This document shows, in pieces, positions 43,801 to 53,045 of a DNA stretch of 64,000 bases. Source of the stretch: Strigamia acuminata (lineage: Eukaryota > Arthropoda > Chilopoda > Geophilomorpha > Linotaeniidae); contig OX442314.1 in assembly GCA_949358305.1 (NCBI GenBank), positions 7,743,060-7,807,059 of the forward strand, written 5' to 3'. A program made the position numbers and the translations under genes. Within the stretch, counting starts at the first letter, position 1. The number at the start of each line of letters is the position of its first letter. Under the pieces are notes generated by a model. That model had not been told where the DNA came from and searched no databases. It saw only the letters and a list, made by a program, of their open reading frames with translations.

Positions 43801-45971
43801 AAAAACAGCTAGAAAAAATGGCTCAACCACCTCCAGTTGGGACCTTACAAACTCCTCAAGTTACTAAGCTCACCAGAACGCAAAACCGAAAAGAAAGACG
43901 AAAAAAGACAAGAGAAAAAAAGAACCGACTGGCGCAGAGTCAAGCAGCCAATTGTGAACCATTTGCAATGAAGCGCCGACCGCCCGATCTCACTATGAGG
44001 TCCCACAATAAAGAGTTTGTTGCTAACCGCTCCTTCTCAGAGCTCAAGAGAACGAACCAGTTGGACGAAGACATCTTGGGAAGGGAGGAGATAAAGAAAG
44101 CAACAATAATTTTGGAAGAAAATCAAGAAAGGCCAAAAATGGAGAAAGGAACATTAAAAACAGATTATGAGCAAGACAAACTATGTCCAAACTTCAAGGA
44201 CAATTGGAGTGAGCCAGACAGCACTAGAATGATTGCAGTGCAGTCAACTCTGAAGAAACAGACCCTCTGTTTGTTACACGAGCTCCCGCTGGCCAGCCAC
44301 CCAGACAGGGCACAGACCCATTATCGAGCCAAAAAACTAGTGTGTTGGCCGAGGATGAGAAAAAACACTTCTTATCTCATTGGACAATATCCCCAAGATG
44401 TTGCCACTGGGCGGATTAAGACCTGTGCCCTCGCTAAACGCTTTGCTGAGGAGATCACAGAGAATTTATTCGATGCAGCAATGAGATTCAAATTCAAGAA
44501 AAAAGCATTATCAGACAATGACACGCAATTTGTCATTAAAATATGCAAAGATTTCGGTGACAAACTAAAGAATATCGAGAGCAAAACATATGGATATGGG
44601 TACAAGTGGAATCAAAACATGATTGCACGGATTTTCGACAGACTTGAGAAAATTCACAATTTGGAAACGGATCTTCCATTCACGGACTCCGAAGCTAAGG
44701 ACCATGTTTGGAAAGAAATTCACAAACTGCCCAGCGCAGCCAAGGATACCGCTGCCAGTCAGGCAGTTCAAAGAGACAGTTCCGGCATGAGCAGAGCTGG
44801 ACAAGGCGACGATACTCACAAACTGCTGCAAATAATCCACAACTACAAATTAGAGCCTATAGATGTGGATTGGCTGACACAATATCTGCCAGAATTTTCC
44901 CCGGAGACATGGTTAGAGATTCAGTCAAAATCAAAACATATCTACTGCTGGACCGAGACTTTAATAACGCTGCCAACAAAGAATTTAAATGGAGACCCAA
45001 CCCTAGTGGGGTCCGGCCGCGCCAAGCACCAGAAACCAAGCAAAGGCTGTGCAGCCCCCTCAATCGAAACTTCAACGACTGAAGCCCCAATAGATGATAA
45101 ACGAGATCGAGTGGAATTATCGAACAAGAAGTGGGGCGGTCAATCAACCCCAATTAACCCAGTCATCGTTCAGGCAAGAAATATTCGCCCACAAGTCTGT
45201 GAGAAGATAAACCCCATCAACATTAACCAGCAACGTGACAATAATACAAATAGCCGGCAGAATCCCAATCGCAACAAACTCAAGACTTTTCTTCGTGAAA
45301 TGGAAAACGCCAAAGTCGCCGTCGCCACTTTGTCCAATATGGACTTGGCCCAAGATTGCCATATAAAACAGGCTATGGCTGTTTGGACCACCGTTAATCG
45401 AGAGAGTATAAGCATACCTCCATCAATGAGCGACATGTGGAGCCCGGTTGTCCCCTCGACAAGCAACATCCACTATGGTTTGACACACGACAGAGATGGA
45501 CTGTCTTGGCCAATTACATCAGCTAGCCAACAGCCAACAAGCCCCTGGTGTGTCATTTCACCACTTGCAGTTGGGCCCTCAACAACTTCACCATCAACTG
45601 ACAATCGCGAGCAACAAAACTCATCACGGAACTCACAGAATCAACCCAGAGTACCGAGAACAACAAAGTCAATTTCGACTCATACGGCTAGCCCATTTGT
45701 ACTGACCATTGCCATAGAGACATCGGCCACCCACAACGACAGTAGAACTCTTATTGTATTCCTCACATACTGGAGGTGTACACAGACCGAAACGACATAC
45801 AAACCAAAAAATAAACATGTTTTGTTCTCCATGAATGACCAAAACGACTTACGTTCTATCCTCAGCGGAAACCGATTATTCCCGACACCTCACATCCCGG
45901 CATCAGCCTTAAGTTTTGATTATACATTACCACGGGCTGAGAGCTGGAGGAGAGTTAGGGATCGCTTGTGA
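40854..45971 (+). CDS. Long gag-like/integrase-relic ORF of the LTR element
   Basis: One uninterrupted frame of 1,728 codons is open from 40,785, but that Met overlaps the primer site, so I prefer Met at 40,854 or 40,860. Near the start a 72-base unit is doubled (41,016-41,159, KEEQAASLTAP), and a second imperfect repeat (RPASVSPE) follows. Codons from about 41,700 to 42,290 encode a Glu/Lys/Arg-rich coiled coil, then a Ser/Arg/Asp-rich stretch. Near 44,271 LLHELPLASHPDRAQT and CWPRMRKN match the integrase zinc-domain region of chromovirus-like elements, and near 44,511 SDNDTQF matches the second catalytic Asp region. The CxxC pair, first Asp and Glu are not recognisable. No CCHC knuckle, protease, RT or RNase H was seen. 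Confidence 0.75.
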   Translation: MKMSDKDEQSASETEQPMLKKGNRTSDYHQRSDGPVPEQSAKAKARANKQKVKAQKEEQAASLTAPHGAERERIPLNTQKEEQAASLTAPPGPERERVPLNTQTFEDTDTEVPENCEEIHEQSTERVSILVAEETHKTPRQTNTISTNPSPPVDQTLVRDQGGTPITSQVTARPASVSPEVAHLIRLEQTPRRGRSGTPITPQVTVRPASVSPEIAHLIRLTQQATRLKAAIDIPVGTSVWESITLLTDAICMAQAATPVATPAAETPMQQETPSEIGGFVPDPQKALYKAREKAREEARLETINRQRKLSAERRQLWREEEEKQQRDKRTAERTERIIQKMRGDQEAEIKQEWNVIVEGKHKKAQDYKDQFRELLAQHKMEKLQKLREEAIIQHQKWEEQYHERMKAEKARKEKEQFLREQEEWERERWREEYEAKKQAIIDEQKRWEAENWKKETEKFQRKYEQDISKRNKREKDQKMNQKPPCGSDIETRERRTKPTKAAKLGRSQEEDRLEPKSRDRHPSKRSETGATTNASLDWKNTNKDREGPENEETKWHSFCGSSDGREPPPSGSQKKPQDGDEVPPRGAENRPHGDPSDPSDSSDDDHPSRSSTRGNRTGRDGDQRRPDPTSTSNRSSRSCHPRSQKRKEFVTNPKPHADKQTTKDNRKETSSRTKTLLSCLKSEFENYKHKPKKKARDRKATLLSCPSHTEVTSEASHLTKLLKKAPDSKTVQNKNFPIRDQSLQIPPTTGNQHQPVTTERPAVSDTGPPIKMEKAPLSLEENLTKTVFSLSGRINCDQSGNKTLNDVRVSTLTPLPIVNICDEHGQTNKAGQAILEPMEKIKDLLPKNSNDKPERLQDDQSSPHQETDQQKPPDVTPAQPEQAISEREEAEETTSENDKTHHPHRSKQKCDENHPEREDRQWNRLLSPMIKYKSTPCLNERKKLKHCVHEPNQSSTLHNPKADCQIRASSRSPIKTRATMKQKQLEKMAQPPPVGTLQTPQVTKLTRTQNRKERRKKTREKKNRLAQSQAANCEPFAMKRRPPDLTMRSHNKEFVANRSFSELKRTNQLDEDILGREEIKKATIILEENQERPKMEKGTLKTDYEQDKLCPNFKDNWSEPDSTRMIAVQSTLKKQTLCLLHELPLASHPDRAQTHYRAKKLVCWPRMRKNTSYLIGQYPQDVATGRIKTCALAKRFAEEITENLFDAAMRFKFKKKALSDNDTQFVIKICKDFGDKLKNIESKTYGYGYKWNQNMIARIFDRLEKIHNLETDLPFTDSEAKDHVWKEIHKLPSAAKDTAASQAVQRDSSGMSRAGQGDDTHKLLQIIHNYKLEPIDVDWLTQYLPEFSPETWLEIQSKSKHIYCWTETLITLPTKNLNGDPTLVGSGRAKHQKPSKGCAAPSIETSTTEAPIDDKRDRVELSNKKWGGQSTPINPVIVQARNIRPQVCEKINPININQQRDNNTNSRQNPNRNKLKTFLREMENAKVAVATLSNMDLAQDCHIKQAMAVWTTVNRESISIPPSMSDMWSPVVPSTSNIHYGLTHDRDGLSWPITSASQQPTSPWCVISPLAVGPSTTSPSTDNREQQNSSRNSQNQPRVPRTTKSISTHTASPFVLTIAIETSATHNDSRTLIVFLTYWRCTQTETTYKPKNKHVLFSMNDQNDLRSILSGNRLFPTPHIPASALSFDYTLPRAESWRRVRDRL

Positions 45972-45989
45972 ACACCCCGTGTTCAAAGC

Positions 45990-46002
45990 TGGGGGAAGGA
46001 CG
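45990..46002 (+). other. Polypurine tract
   Basis: GGGGGAAGGA lies directly before the 3' LTR with CG between. It is the expected plus-strand primer of an LTR element. Confidence 0.8.
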
Positions 46003-46822
46003 TGTGGTGAGCAAAGTGGATAAATATTCCCCCCAAGCGGATATTTGCCCTTTGACTCACTGCAATAGACGGGTCGTTCCCCTCGTGTTGGCTCCGCCTC
46101 TCCCTGAGCAGGTGTGTGCCCCGAGGGGAGTGAGGTGGCCGTGGCAAGCCCCCATTGGCTGTGCCTGGCCCCTCACACTGACCCATAAAAGGGAGAAATT
46201 CCCGCCAAAAGACAGAACTTACACAAACGACACCAAGAACACAGCAACTACCTCACCGTCAGGCCAACTTCAACTACAAGTTAGGATTGATCGAGGATCG
46301 CTGAGTAAAGTGCAAACTGTAACTCTCACGAAGTCACTTGCGAGCTATTCCTGCGAAAGCACGAGAATAGCCCTTGTGAAATCGCCCAGAATAATCGCCC
46401 AGACGATTATTCGCCGAAGTAAGTGTCCGAGTGCTTTGTAGGGAACCCCAAAGTTCCTAGACGAGGCCTCTGCGACGCTAAACCAAACCCTAGACAACAG
46501 GCACGGATAGAAGACTCGAAAGAGCATTCCACCGCGTCCGTGACGACGAATCCGTGACGAATTTACGACAACTCGAGACGCCGCCTTTGTTCCGTCGACC
46601 ACGCGGAACCGACGACGCCATCTTGAGAAATCCTTTGTTCGACGCTGACCACGTCGACTCTAGAATTATTACTAAGTGTATTTTAAGGCCTTCAAGCCTA
46701 CTGAATAAATTACTTGTTCATTTAAATACATTTGGTATTCATTTGGGTATTTGCATAATTGATCACAGGTAAAGTATTACACGTCAGCGCTATTTAAACC
46801 TATCACCAGGTAGGACGCGACA
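46003..46822 (+). repeat. 3' LTR
   Basis: 820 bases, same as the 5' LTR except one base seen. It is followed by the AACT duplication and then the displaced 3' flank of channel gene 4. Confidence 0.9.
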
Positions 46823-47272
46823 AACTAAAATTAATTTTGTTTCCATACACTATTTCATTTGTTATTCTGTATTTACTGGATTGAGAGTCGGTATTTTAAT
46901 AATGTGGTTATTTAATATGTTTATAATTAATTATAAACATTTTGTTCAATTGAACTCTTGTTAGAAATTAATTTTATTAAAAATTCTATATCAAATTTTA
47001 TAATGCTATCTTTATCTACTGTCGTTCAATGGTACTTCACCATGTATAAAACTACATAATTATTCTTTTAAACACAAACATTAATTATATTTCCGTACAC
47101 TATTCCATACGTATAAGTGTTTTAAATGTAATTTTGAATTAATAACGCAATAAAATGATCACAAGTAGCAGACAGATTTGGTTGTCATAGTAAGAAGGAA
47201 TAGCAACAAACTCATTGTTCACTCTCTGACATATTGGAATTTAACATACATAGTGAATTAGTGATGGGCCTA

Positions 47273-47591
47273 CAGTCAGCGCACGGTATCTTGATGCTAA
47301 ATTCGTACTGCGCATCCCATTCTGCGCAGACGATTTTCTAATTCCAGTTGTTATTTAGCAGTATTAAGCCTAATATTAGGCCTATCAATGATAAAATAAA
47401 ACAAATATTTTGGTCATACTGTGTGAATTACTTTTAATGATGAGTTTATTGTTGTTTATTTACTTTATTTTAGCATTATTAGGCCTAATAATAGGCTTAA
47501 CACTGCTAAATAACAACTGGAATTAGAAAATCGTCTGCGCAGAATGCGATGCGCAGTACGAATTTAGCATCAAGATACCGTGCGCTGACTG
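47273..47591. mobile_element. 319-bp palindromic MITE, TA-flanked
   Basis: Ends CAGTCAGCGCACGGTATCTT and complement, between TA at 47,271-47,272 and 47,592-47,593. Arms of roughly 125 bases are nearly exact inverted copies around an AT-rich centre. From 47,592 to 47,960 nothing else is seen. Confidence 0.88.
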
Positions 47592-47965
47592 TAGCACGCT
47601 CCCACTGTCCATGTTCCCACGTACTTACAAATAAAGTCATTCCTACAATAGTTTAATTTCAATCCAAAGATTAGGCCTGCAGTGGAATCCATACTTTGAA
47701 TTTTGAACATTCAAGACAGAAATCAAATTAAAATAAAATAAACTACTCTATTTTAAAAGAATGATGGATTAAAACACGGAATGCTTCAAACTTTTCGGAT
47801 GAATTCAAACAGAAATCCAAGCCAGGGATTATCTAGGCTGATACTTAAAGTGGACAACGAGGGCAAGTAACAAACAGTTCAGGAAGATCATTCCCTAATC
47901 CCTATCCCCAACTATTTCTGTCAAATGAAATTTCTGAATAAAAAGAATGCAGAGTGCCATCCATT

Positions 47966-48112
47966 TTTGTCCAAAACATCAAAATTTTTGTCAAAAACAT
48001 CAAAATTTTTGTCAAAAACATCAAAATTTTTGTCAAAAACATCAAAATTTTTGTCAAAAACATCAAAATTTTTGTCAAAAACATCAAAATTTTTGTCAAA
48101 AACATCAAAAAA
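47966..48112. repeat. 21-bp minisatellite (CATCAAAATTTTTGTCAAAAA)n variant, downstream of the MCFD2-like gene
   Basis: About seven near-perfect units marked by ATTTTTGTCAAAAACATC. Both strands stay open through it only because the unit is a multiple of three. It lies just 3' of the alternative last exon of the MCFD2-like gene. Confidence 0.9.
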
Positions 48113-48279
48113 AAAATTTAAAAACTCACAAAACTCATTTCAGAATCGACAAAACCATTTAATTTCACCAGACCATAATTACACTCGCCAACAAGTCCAA
48201 ATACAAAACGAATAATTACAAAAAAACAAAAAACAAAAACAATACAAACCAAATAAGCCTAAATTTAATATCGCGCCAA

Positions 48280-48470
48280 TCAAGTAGCCGCCGTCTGCGA
48301 CCGCGCGGACAACTTCGCCTGAGCGGCCACAAACTCCGGATAATCGATAAAACCGTCCTTATTCGCATCATCGGACTCCATAATCGGATCAATCAAAACA
48401 CACAATTCATCTTCCGTAAAAATCTTCGGTTCCGCATTCCCCGCATCCGGATTATGTTGACCCTCATTAA
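48280..48470 (-). CDS. MCFD2: Alternative last exon b of the MCFD2-like gene
   Basis: An acceptor TATTTTAG precedes TTAATGAGG, and the exon accepts the same phase as exon a. It encodes [11 protein letters not shown]..., an EF-hand [14 protein letters not shown], and tail SARSQTAAT. It parallels exon a ([10 protein letters not shown]... [14 protein letters not shown]), so one exon was duplicated and both copies kept the EF-hand loop. Confidence 0.75.
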
Positions 48471-50049
48471 CTAAAATAAAAATAAAATCACAAAATTAAA
48501 AACCACAAAATGACAAAAAAATATATTTTTTAAATCCTAAACACATGCAACGACAAAATTCGTGCAAAAAAAGCGAAAATTGACGGACAAGCGAGAACCA
48601 ATCACCACACAGTACCTCCACCATTAAAATTATTCGCCAGTTTGCTGTGCCGCAATGTATTCGGCCCAATCTAAAAATCCGTCGTTATTAGCGTCGTCTT
48701 GGTCAAGAATCGAGTCGACCATGTTCATTAATTCATCGTCGGACAACGCGACCGGATTGCGTTGGTACACCTCGCCGGATTCATTATCTGTGTCTAAGCA
48801 CACACGGAGCAAATAAATATAAACAGCAAATAATAGTTAATTTTAACAAAAAATTAAAATTAAAATTAAAATGCAGGTGTGCGTGTGCGGAAAGAAGGGT
48901 TTTGAATCGATCAGCTTGGGAAAACAATTCAAAATTATAATACCCACGAGTGAAGAGAAAAATAAGGACTTTATGCGAAAAGCTGCATATTTAGTGCAAA
49001 TACACATTGAAAAAATAGTTTTGTAGGTGCAAAATTGCAATTTTCGATGCAAAAATGCAATTTTAGATGCAAAAATGCAATTTTAGATGCAAAAATGCAA
49101 ATTTTTGATGCAAAAATGCAAATTTTAGATGCTAAAATGCAAATTTTTGATGCAAAAATGCAAATTTTTGATGCAAAAATGCAATTTTTGATGCAAAAAT
49201 GCAATTTTGGATGCAAAAATTCATTCTCGTAGGTGCTAAAATGCATTTAAAGGATTATTTTTCAAAAATTATATTTTTATGAGCTGTAATCCATTTTTTT
49301 TTTGTCAAAATTCATAATTTTGAACACAAATCCACTTTTAAATTCAATAACCCATTTTTTGGTCCAATAACTAATTTTATAGATACAGAAGTCCATTTGC
49401 TATACAAAGATTACATTTCAAAGACAGCTACTTCAATTACCAAACCCTTATCCCGCCACTGCTAAAATGCTCGCCTTTCCCAAATCACCAAATTAAAACA
49501 CAAGATAAAAACCAATTCCAGTTTACTTATGAACACACATTACGTAAAAATACCAACCATCAATTCACAACTATACTGGAATCGGTAAAACACAATCAAA
49601 CCACGAATTAAACATCTATAACAATTTTACCATGCCAATGTATGAGTGATTTAATGAGTTCGGTCCCGTCCAATTTATTATTGTTATCGTTGTCGTGCAT
49701 TTTGAAGTAATGAAACTGTAATTCCTGCTCGGACATCTTGCTCGTGTCCGGCTGTTGAATCACTCCTTCCAAATGCTCCTTTATGTGTCTAAAACAACAT
49801 AAAACCAACATTAATCAAACAAAGTCAAAACAAACGTCAAATTTGTCCATACTCTCTGTCCTGAACTTGCGCCTTATCGAACATATTTCCTTGTTGTTGT
49901 TGGTGCGTTTGGTGTTGTTGGTGTTGTTGTTGATGCACGTGTTGTTGCTGTTGTTGCGGTGGTTGTCCAAATTGCTGTTGGGTGTGGGCCGATACGAAAA
50001 CGAGGCCGGAAATCCATAAAACGAGTAAAAACGTGCGATTTGACATCAT
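48280..50049 (-). CDS. MCFD2: MCFD2-like EF-hand secretory cargo-receptor subunit
   Basis: Coding exons on the minus strand: 50049-49853, 49788-49631, then either 48793-48630 (172 residues) or 48470-48280 (181 residues). The N-terminus is a signal peptide ([15 protein letters not shown]), followed by a Gln/His-rich stretch, then EF-hand loops [12 protein letters not shown] and [16 protein letters not shown]2 pairs with LMAN1/ERGIC-53 to export glycoproteins such as coagulation factors from the ER in vertebrates; here I infer the same ER-Golgi role. An acceptor (TTTACAG) lies just 5' of the ATG at 50,049-50,053, with a donor near 50,136, so there is a noncoding first exon. It is head-to-head with the ECH1-like gene. 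Confusion with CGREF1, which has a similar EF-hand pair, is possible. Confidence 0.8.
48630..48793 (-). CDS. MCFD2: Alternative last exon a of the MCFD2-like gene
   Basis: Acceptor GTGCTTAG, then ACACAGATAATG, giving [15 protein letters not shown] and a second EF-hand ending IAAQQTGE. Exon a is 5' of exon b in transcription order; each ends in its own stop, so use of b requires skipping a. Confidence 0.78.
49035..49225. repeat. Minisatellite TTTTGATGCAAAAATGCAA in an MCFD2-like intron
   Basis: About nine units of 19-21 bases. It lies between the second EF-hand exon pair and the upstream exon. Open frames across it are artefacts. Confidence 0.88.
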
Positions 50050-50053
50050 TAAT

Positions 50054-50620
50054 CTGTAAAAAAAAGGCGAAAAAAAGTCAACAGATGTTAATTTGTGGGG
50101 GAAAAACATGAAAAATGGTGGAGAAAATTACTTACGTGTGTTTTGTGAATTTATGTAGGTTTTAATGTTGTGTAATTTCAATTCGGTGCATCAAAACTCG
50201 ATGATGTAAGCACGTGTAAACACCACAGGTGGACCAAACCAATCTTGACGTGGCGCAAGGATCTAGTGGCAGACCGACACCCAATAACAAAACGACTAGA
50301 TGTAGCTCTAATTTGTGGTATAAAGTTTGAAAAAATTGAAAAAATAATTTATTTTATTGATTTGTAGATATATTTATTAATTTATTAATGAATTGATTTT
50401 AAATTTACATGTAAATTATAAATAACACCGTTTGGCGCAGACTGGTGGCGGATTTATCTGTACTGTGACTCGAGTTTATTTTTATCAAACAGGAATAAAA
50501 CACAAGGGCAAAGTGTATAAATACCAAAAATGAATTTATATTTATCTGTTTATCTATAAAAAATATATTTTTTTTCTTTAAAAAGGTTCTAGACACTTGA
50601 TAGCTCGCACTAGTCCCTGA
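50054..50620. promoter_or_regulatory. Shared promoter region of the MCFD2-like and ECH1-like genes
   Basis: The two ATGs are about 570 bases apart and face away from each other. The noncoding first exon of the MCFD2-like gene ends at a GTAAGT donor near 50,136 (minus strand). CACGTG lies near 50,211, and ACCAAT near 50,235. No TATA box is obvious. The sites are pattern matches only. Confidence 0.45.
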
Positions 50621-52532
50621 ATGACTGCAGCGATGAGTGCAGCCACGAAGTTTATTATCAGGAGCATTTTTCATCGATCGTTTAATGTTCTTCCGCCAGG
50701 TTTTCTATTGTGTTCAAAAATCTAATTCCTCATTATATCAATTTTGTTTAGTGTCTACAAGTCGCACGATGAGCTCGACGGTGAACAACAAATACAAATT
50801 CGACACGTTGCAGGTGAAAAAACCGAATAACTTCGTTTATCATGTGGAATTAAATCGACCAGACAAGCTAAATGCCATGAATAATACATTTTGGAGGTAA
50901 ACGAATGATATTTTAGCGTTAATTCTTAATGGAAGTGTTAATTTTGTTTGTCATTTTTTGTAGGGAAATACGAGAATGTTTTGCGTCACTCAACGACGAC
51001 ACCGAGTGTCGAGTTGTTGTACTAAGTGCGGCGGGGAAGTTATTCACGTCGGGTAAATAAATTGTTTATTTTGAAGGAAGAAAAATATTTTTTTTTGTAT
51101 TTTAAATGAAAATGTGTTTTTTTAGGACTTGATTTTGAGGATATGGCTAAACTCACGAGTGTTATTTCGGGTGAGGAGGATGTAGCGAGGAAAGCACGAT
51201 TTATGAAGAAACTAGTGACAGATTACCAAAGCTCGTTTACAGCTATAGAAAAAGTAAAATAATTTTTTTTTGTAGAAAAATATTTTTTGTCGAAAATTCG
51301 TTTTTCTGCGAGAAAAATTTGTATTTTTGCAGGATTTTTACTTCGTGATTGGGTTTTCTATTAAAAAAATCATTTTTCAGTTTAAAAAAAATGGTTTTTT
51401 GAGTTTGGAAAATTCATTTTAAACGTAAAAATTAATTTTTACGACTAAAAATGTGCTTCTATACAGACAGATGTATATTTTTGCACGCAGCACGTGCAAT
51501 TTGCTCTAGAAATAATTTTTTTTTCAACCAAAAATGAATTTTTCGAATTTTTACAACCAAAAATGAATTTTTACAACCAAAAATGAATTTTTACAACCAA
51601 AAATGAATTTTTACAACCAAAAATGAATTTTTACAACCAAAAATGAATTTTTACAACCAAAAATGAATTTTTACAGCCAAAAATGAATAAATAAATAATC
51701 CAAAAATGCATTTATTCAAATAAAAATGCGTTTCTTAGCCTAAAAATTACATTTTTGATCCAAAAACTATGCAATTTAAGCCTAAAATGACATTTTTGAC
51801 CCTAAAACAGTTCAATTTTAGCCAAAATAACATTTTTAAGTCCAAAAATTACACTTACGAGTCCAAAAATACATTTGTTAAACCTAAAAAAACAAAAAAC
51901 TACACGAAACACGTCGAAAAATCCAATTTCTAAACCAAATCCGTTCATTTATTCCCTAGTGCACCAAGCCCGTCATCGCGGCCGTCCACGGCGCCTGCAT
52001 CGGCGGCGGCGTCGACATGATCACGGCCTGCGACATCCGCTACTGCACGCAAGATGCCTGGTTCCAAATCAAAGAAGTGGAGATCGGCCTCGCCGCAGAC
52101 GTGGGCACGCTCCAGCGACTCCCCAAGATCGTCGGCAACGGCGGCCTCGTCCGAGAACTCGCTTACACCGCCCGCAAGTTCTACGCCAACGAAGCGCTAC
52201 AGATAGGAATGATCAATCGGGTTTTACCAACCCAACAAGATCTCATGTTGTGCGCGCTCGAGGCGGCCATTTTGATCGCGTCAAAGAGCCCGGTCGCCGT
52301 CCAGGGATCGAAAATTCACCTCAACTATTCGCGTGACCATACGGTCGACGAAGGATTAGATTATATGGTGAGTTTTGAGTGGTTTTTATCGATTTTGGAG
52401 TGAATTTTGTTCGGTTTTTTTTATTTTAAGGCGAATTGGAATATGACGCATCTGCTGAGCGAGGATTTGATGAAAGCAGCAATGGCGGCTGCCACGAAAG
52501 CGAAGGAAGCGCCGGTTTTTGCTAAATATTAA
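50621..52532 (+). CDS. ECH1: ECH1-like delta(3,5)-delta(2,4)-dienoyl-CoA isomerase
   Basis: Exons: 50621-50699, 50752-50896, 50964-51052, 51126-51253, 51960-52367, 52431-52532; 951 bases, 316 residues. The enzyme shifts double bonds of 3,5-dienoyl-CoA in beta-oxidation of unsaturated fatty acids. Crotonase-fold marks: GLDFEDM, HGACIGGGVD (oxyanion-hole loop), then CDIRYC, KEVEIG and AADVGTLQRLPK, which hold the Asp, Glu and Asp that correspond to the rat catalytic residues. The N-terminus is rich in Arg, Ser and Phe with no acid (ATKFIIRSIFHRSF), typical of a mitochondrial presequence. The C-terminus ends AKY, not the SKL-type peroxisomal signal of mammalian ECH1. Exon 5 is far richer in GC than its introns. 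Confidence 0.93.
51530..51690. repeat. Minisatellite in ECH1-like intron 4
   Basis: About seven units of 22 bases, AATTTTTACAACCAAAAATG. Purely intronic; the exon 5 acceptor lies 270 bases further on. Confidence 0.9.
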
Positions 52533-52617
52533 GGGAACTGATGATAAAATCGATGTGAATTAAGTCGAATGTATAGAAGTAGATGGATTTTTGTATGGAT
52601 TTTGGAGTTGGAATTAA

Positions 52618-52950
52618 AATTTCGACATTTTTGCACTAAATATTGGAAAAAATTGATATTTTGTCGCCAAAATTGTAAGAATTCGACATTTTTGCACTAA
52701 ATATTGGAAAAAATTGATATTTTGTCGCCAAAATTGTAAGAATTCGACATTTTTGCACTAAATATTGGAAAAAATTGATATTTTGTCGCCAAAATTGTAA
52801 GAATTCGACATTTTTGCACTAAATATTGGAAAAAATTGATATTTTGTCGCCAAAATTGTAAGAATTCGACATTTTTGCACTAAATATTGGAAAAATTTGA
52901 TATTTTGGCGCCGGAAATTGGATTTTGTCGCCAAAATTGTAAGAATTCGC
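52618..52950. repeat. 61-bp tandem repeat in the ECH1-like 3' end region
   Basis: Four to five near-identical units, each with TTGCACTAAATATTGG and TTTTGTCGCCAAAATTG. It begins about 90 bases after the ECH1 stop and ends about 100 bases before the DRC8-like stop. It therefore occupies the space between two converging genes, possibly within one or both 3' UTRs. Confidence 0.9.
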
Positions 52951-53045
52951 TTTTTTTACACAGAAAAGTTAAAATTTCGCTATTTTGTCTTCGGAAAAGT
53001 AAAAATTTGCATTTTATTTTTATTTTTTATTTAAATTTAAATTTT

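Larger units (their letters stand above)
39964..46822 (+). mobile_element. Young non-autonomous LTR retrotransposon, 6,859 bp
   Basis: Two 820-bp LTRs (39,964-40,783 and 46,003-46,822) begin TGTGGTGAGC and end GCGACA. AACT target duplications lie at 39,960-39,963 and 46,823-46,826. A primer site follows the left LTR after two bases, and a purine tract precedes the right LTR. By eye only one base differs between LTRs (40,527 T, 46,566 C), so insertion is recent. The inside holds one long frame and no RT, so mobility must depend on another element. Confidence 0.92.

Noticed and set aside
47966-48112. CRISPR-like array of equal repeats
   Set aside because: There are no unique spacers; the 21-base unit is continuous. 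It is a minisatellite in an animal genome. The same applies to the other intronic arrays.
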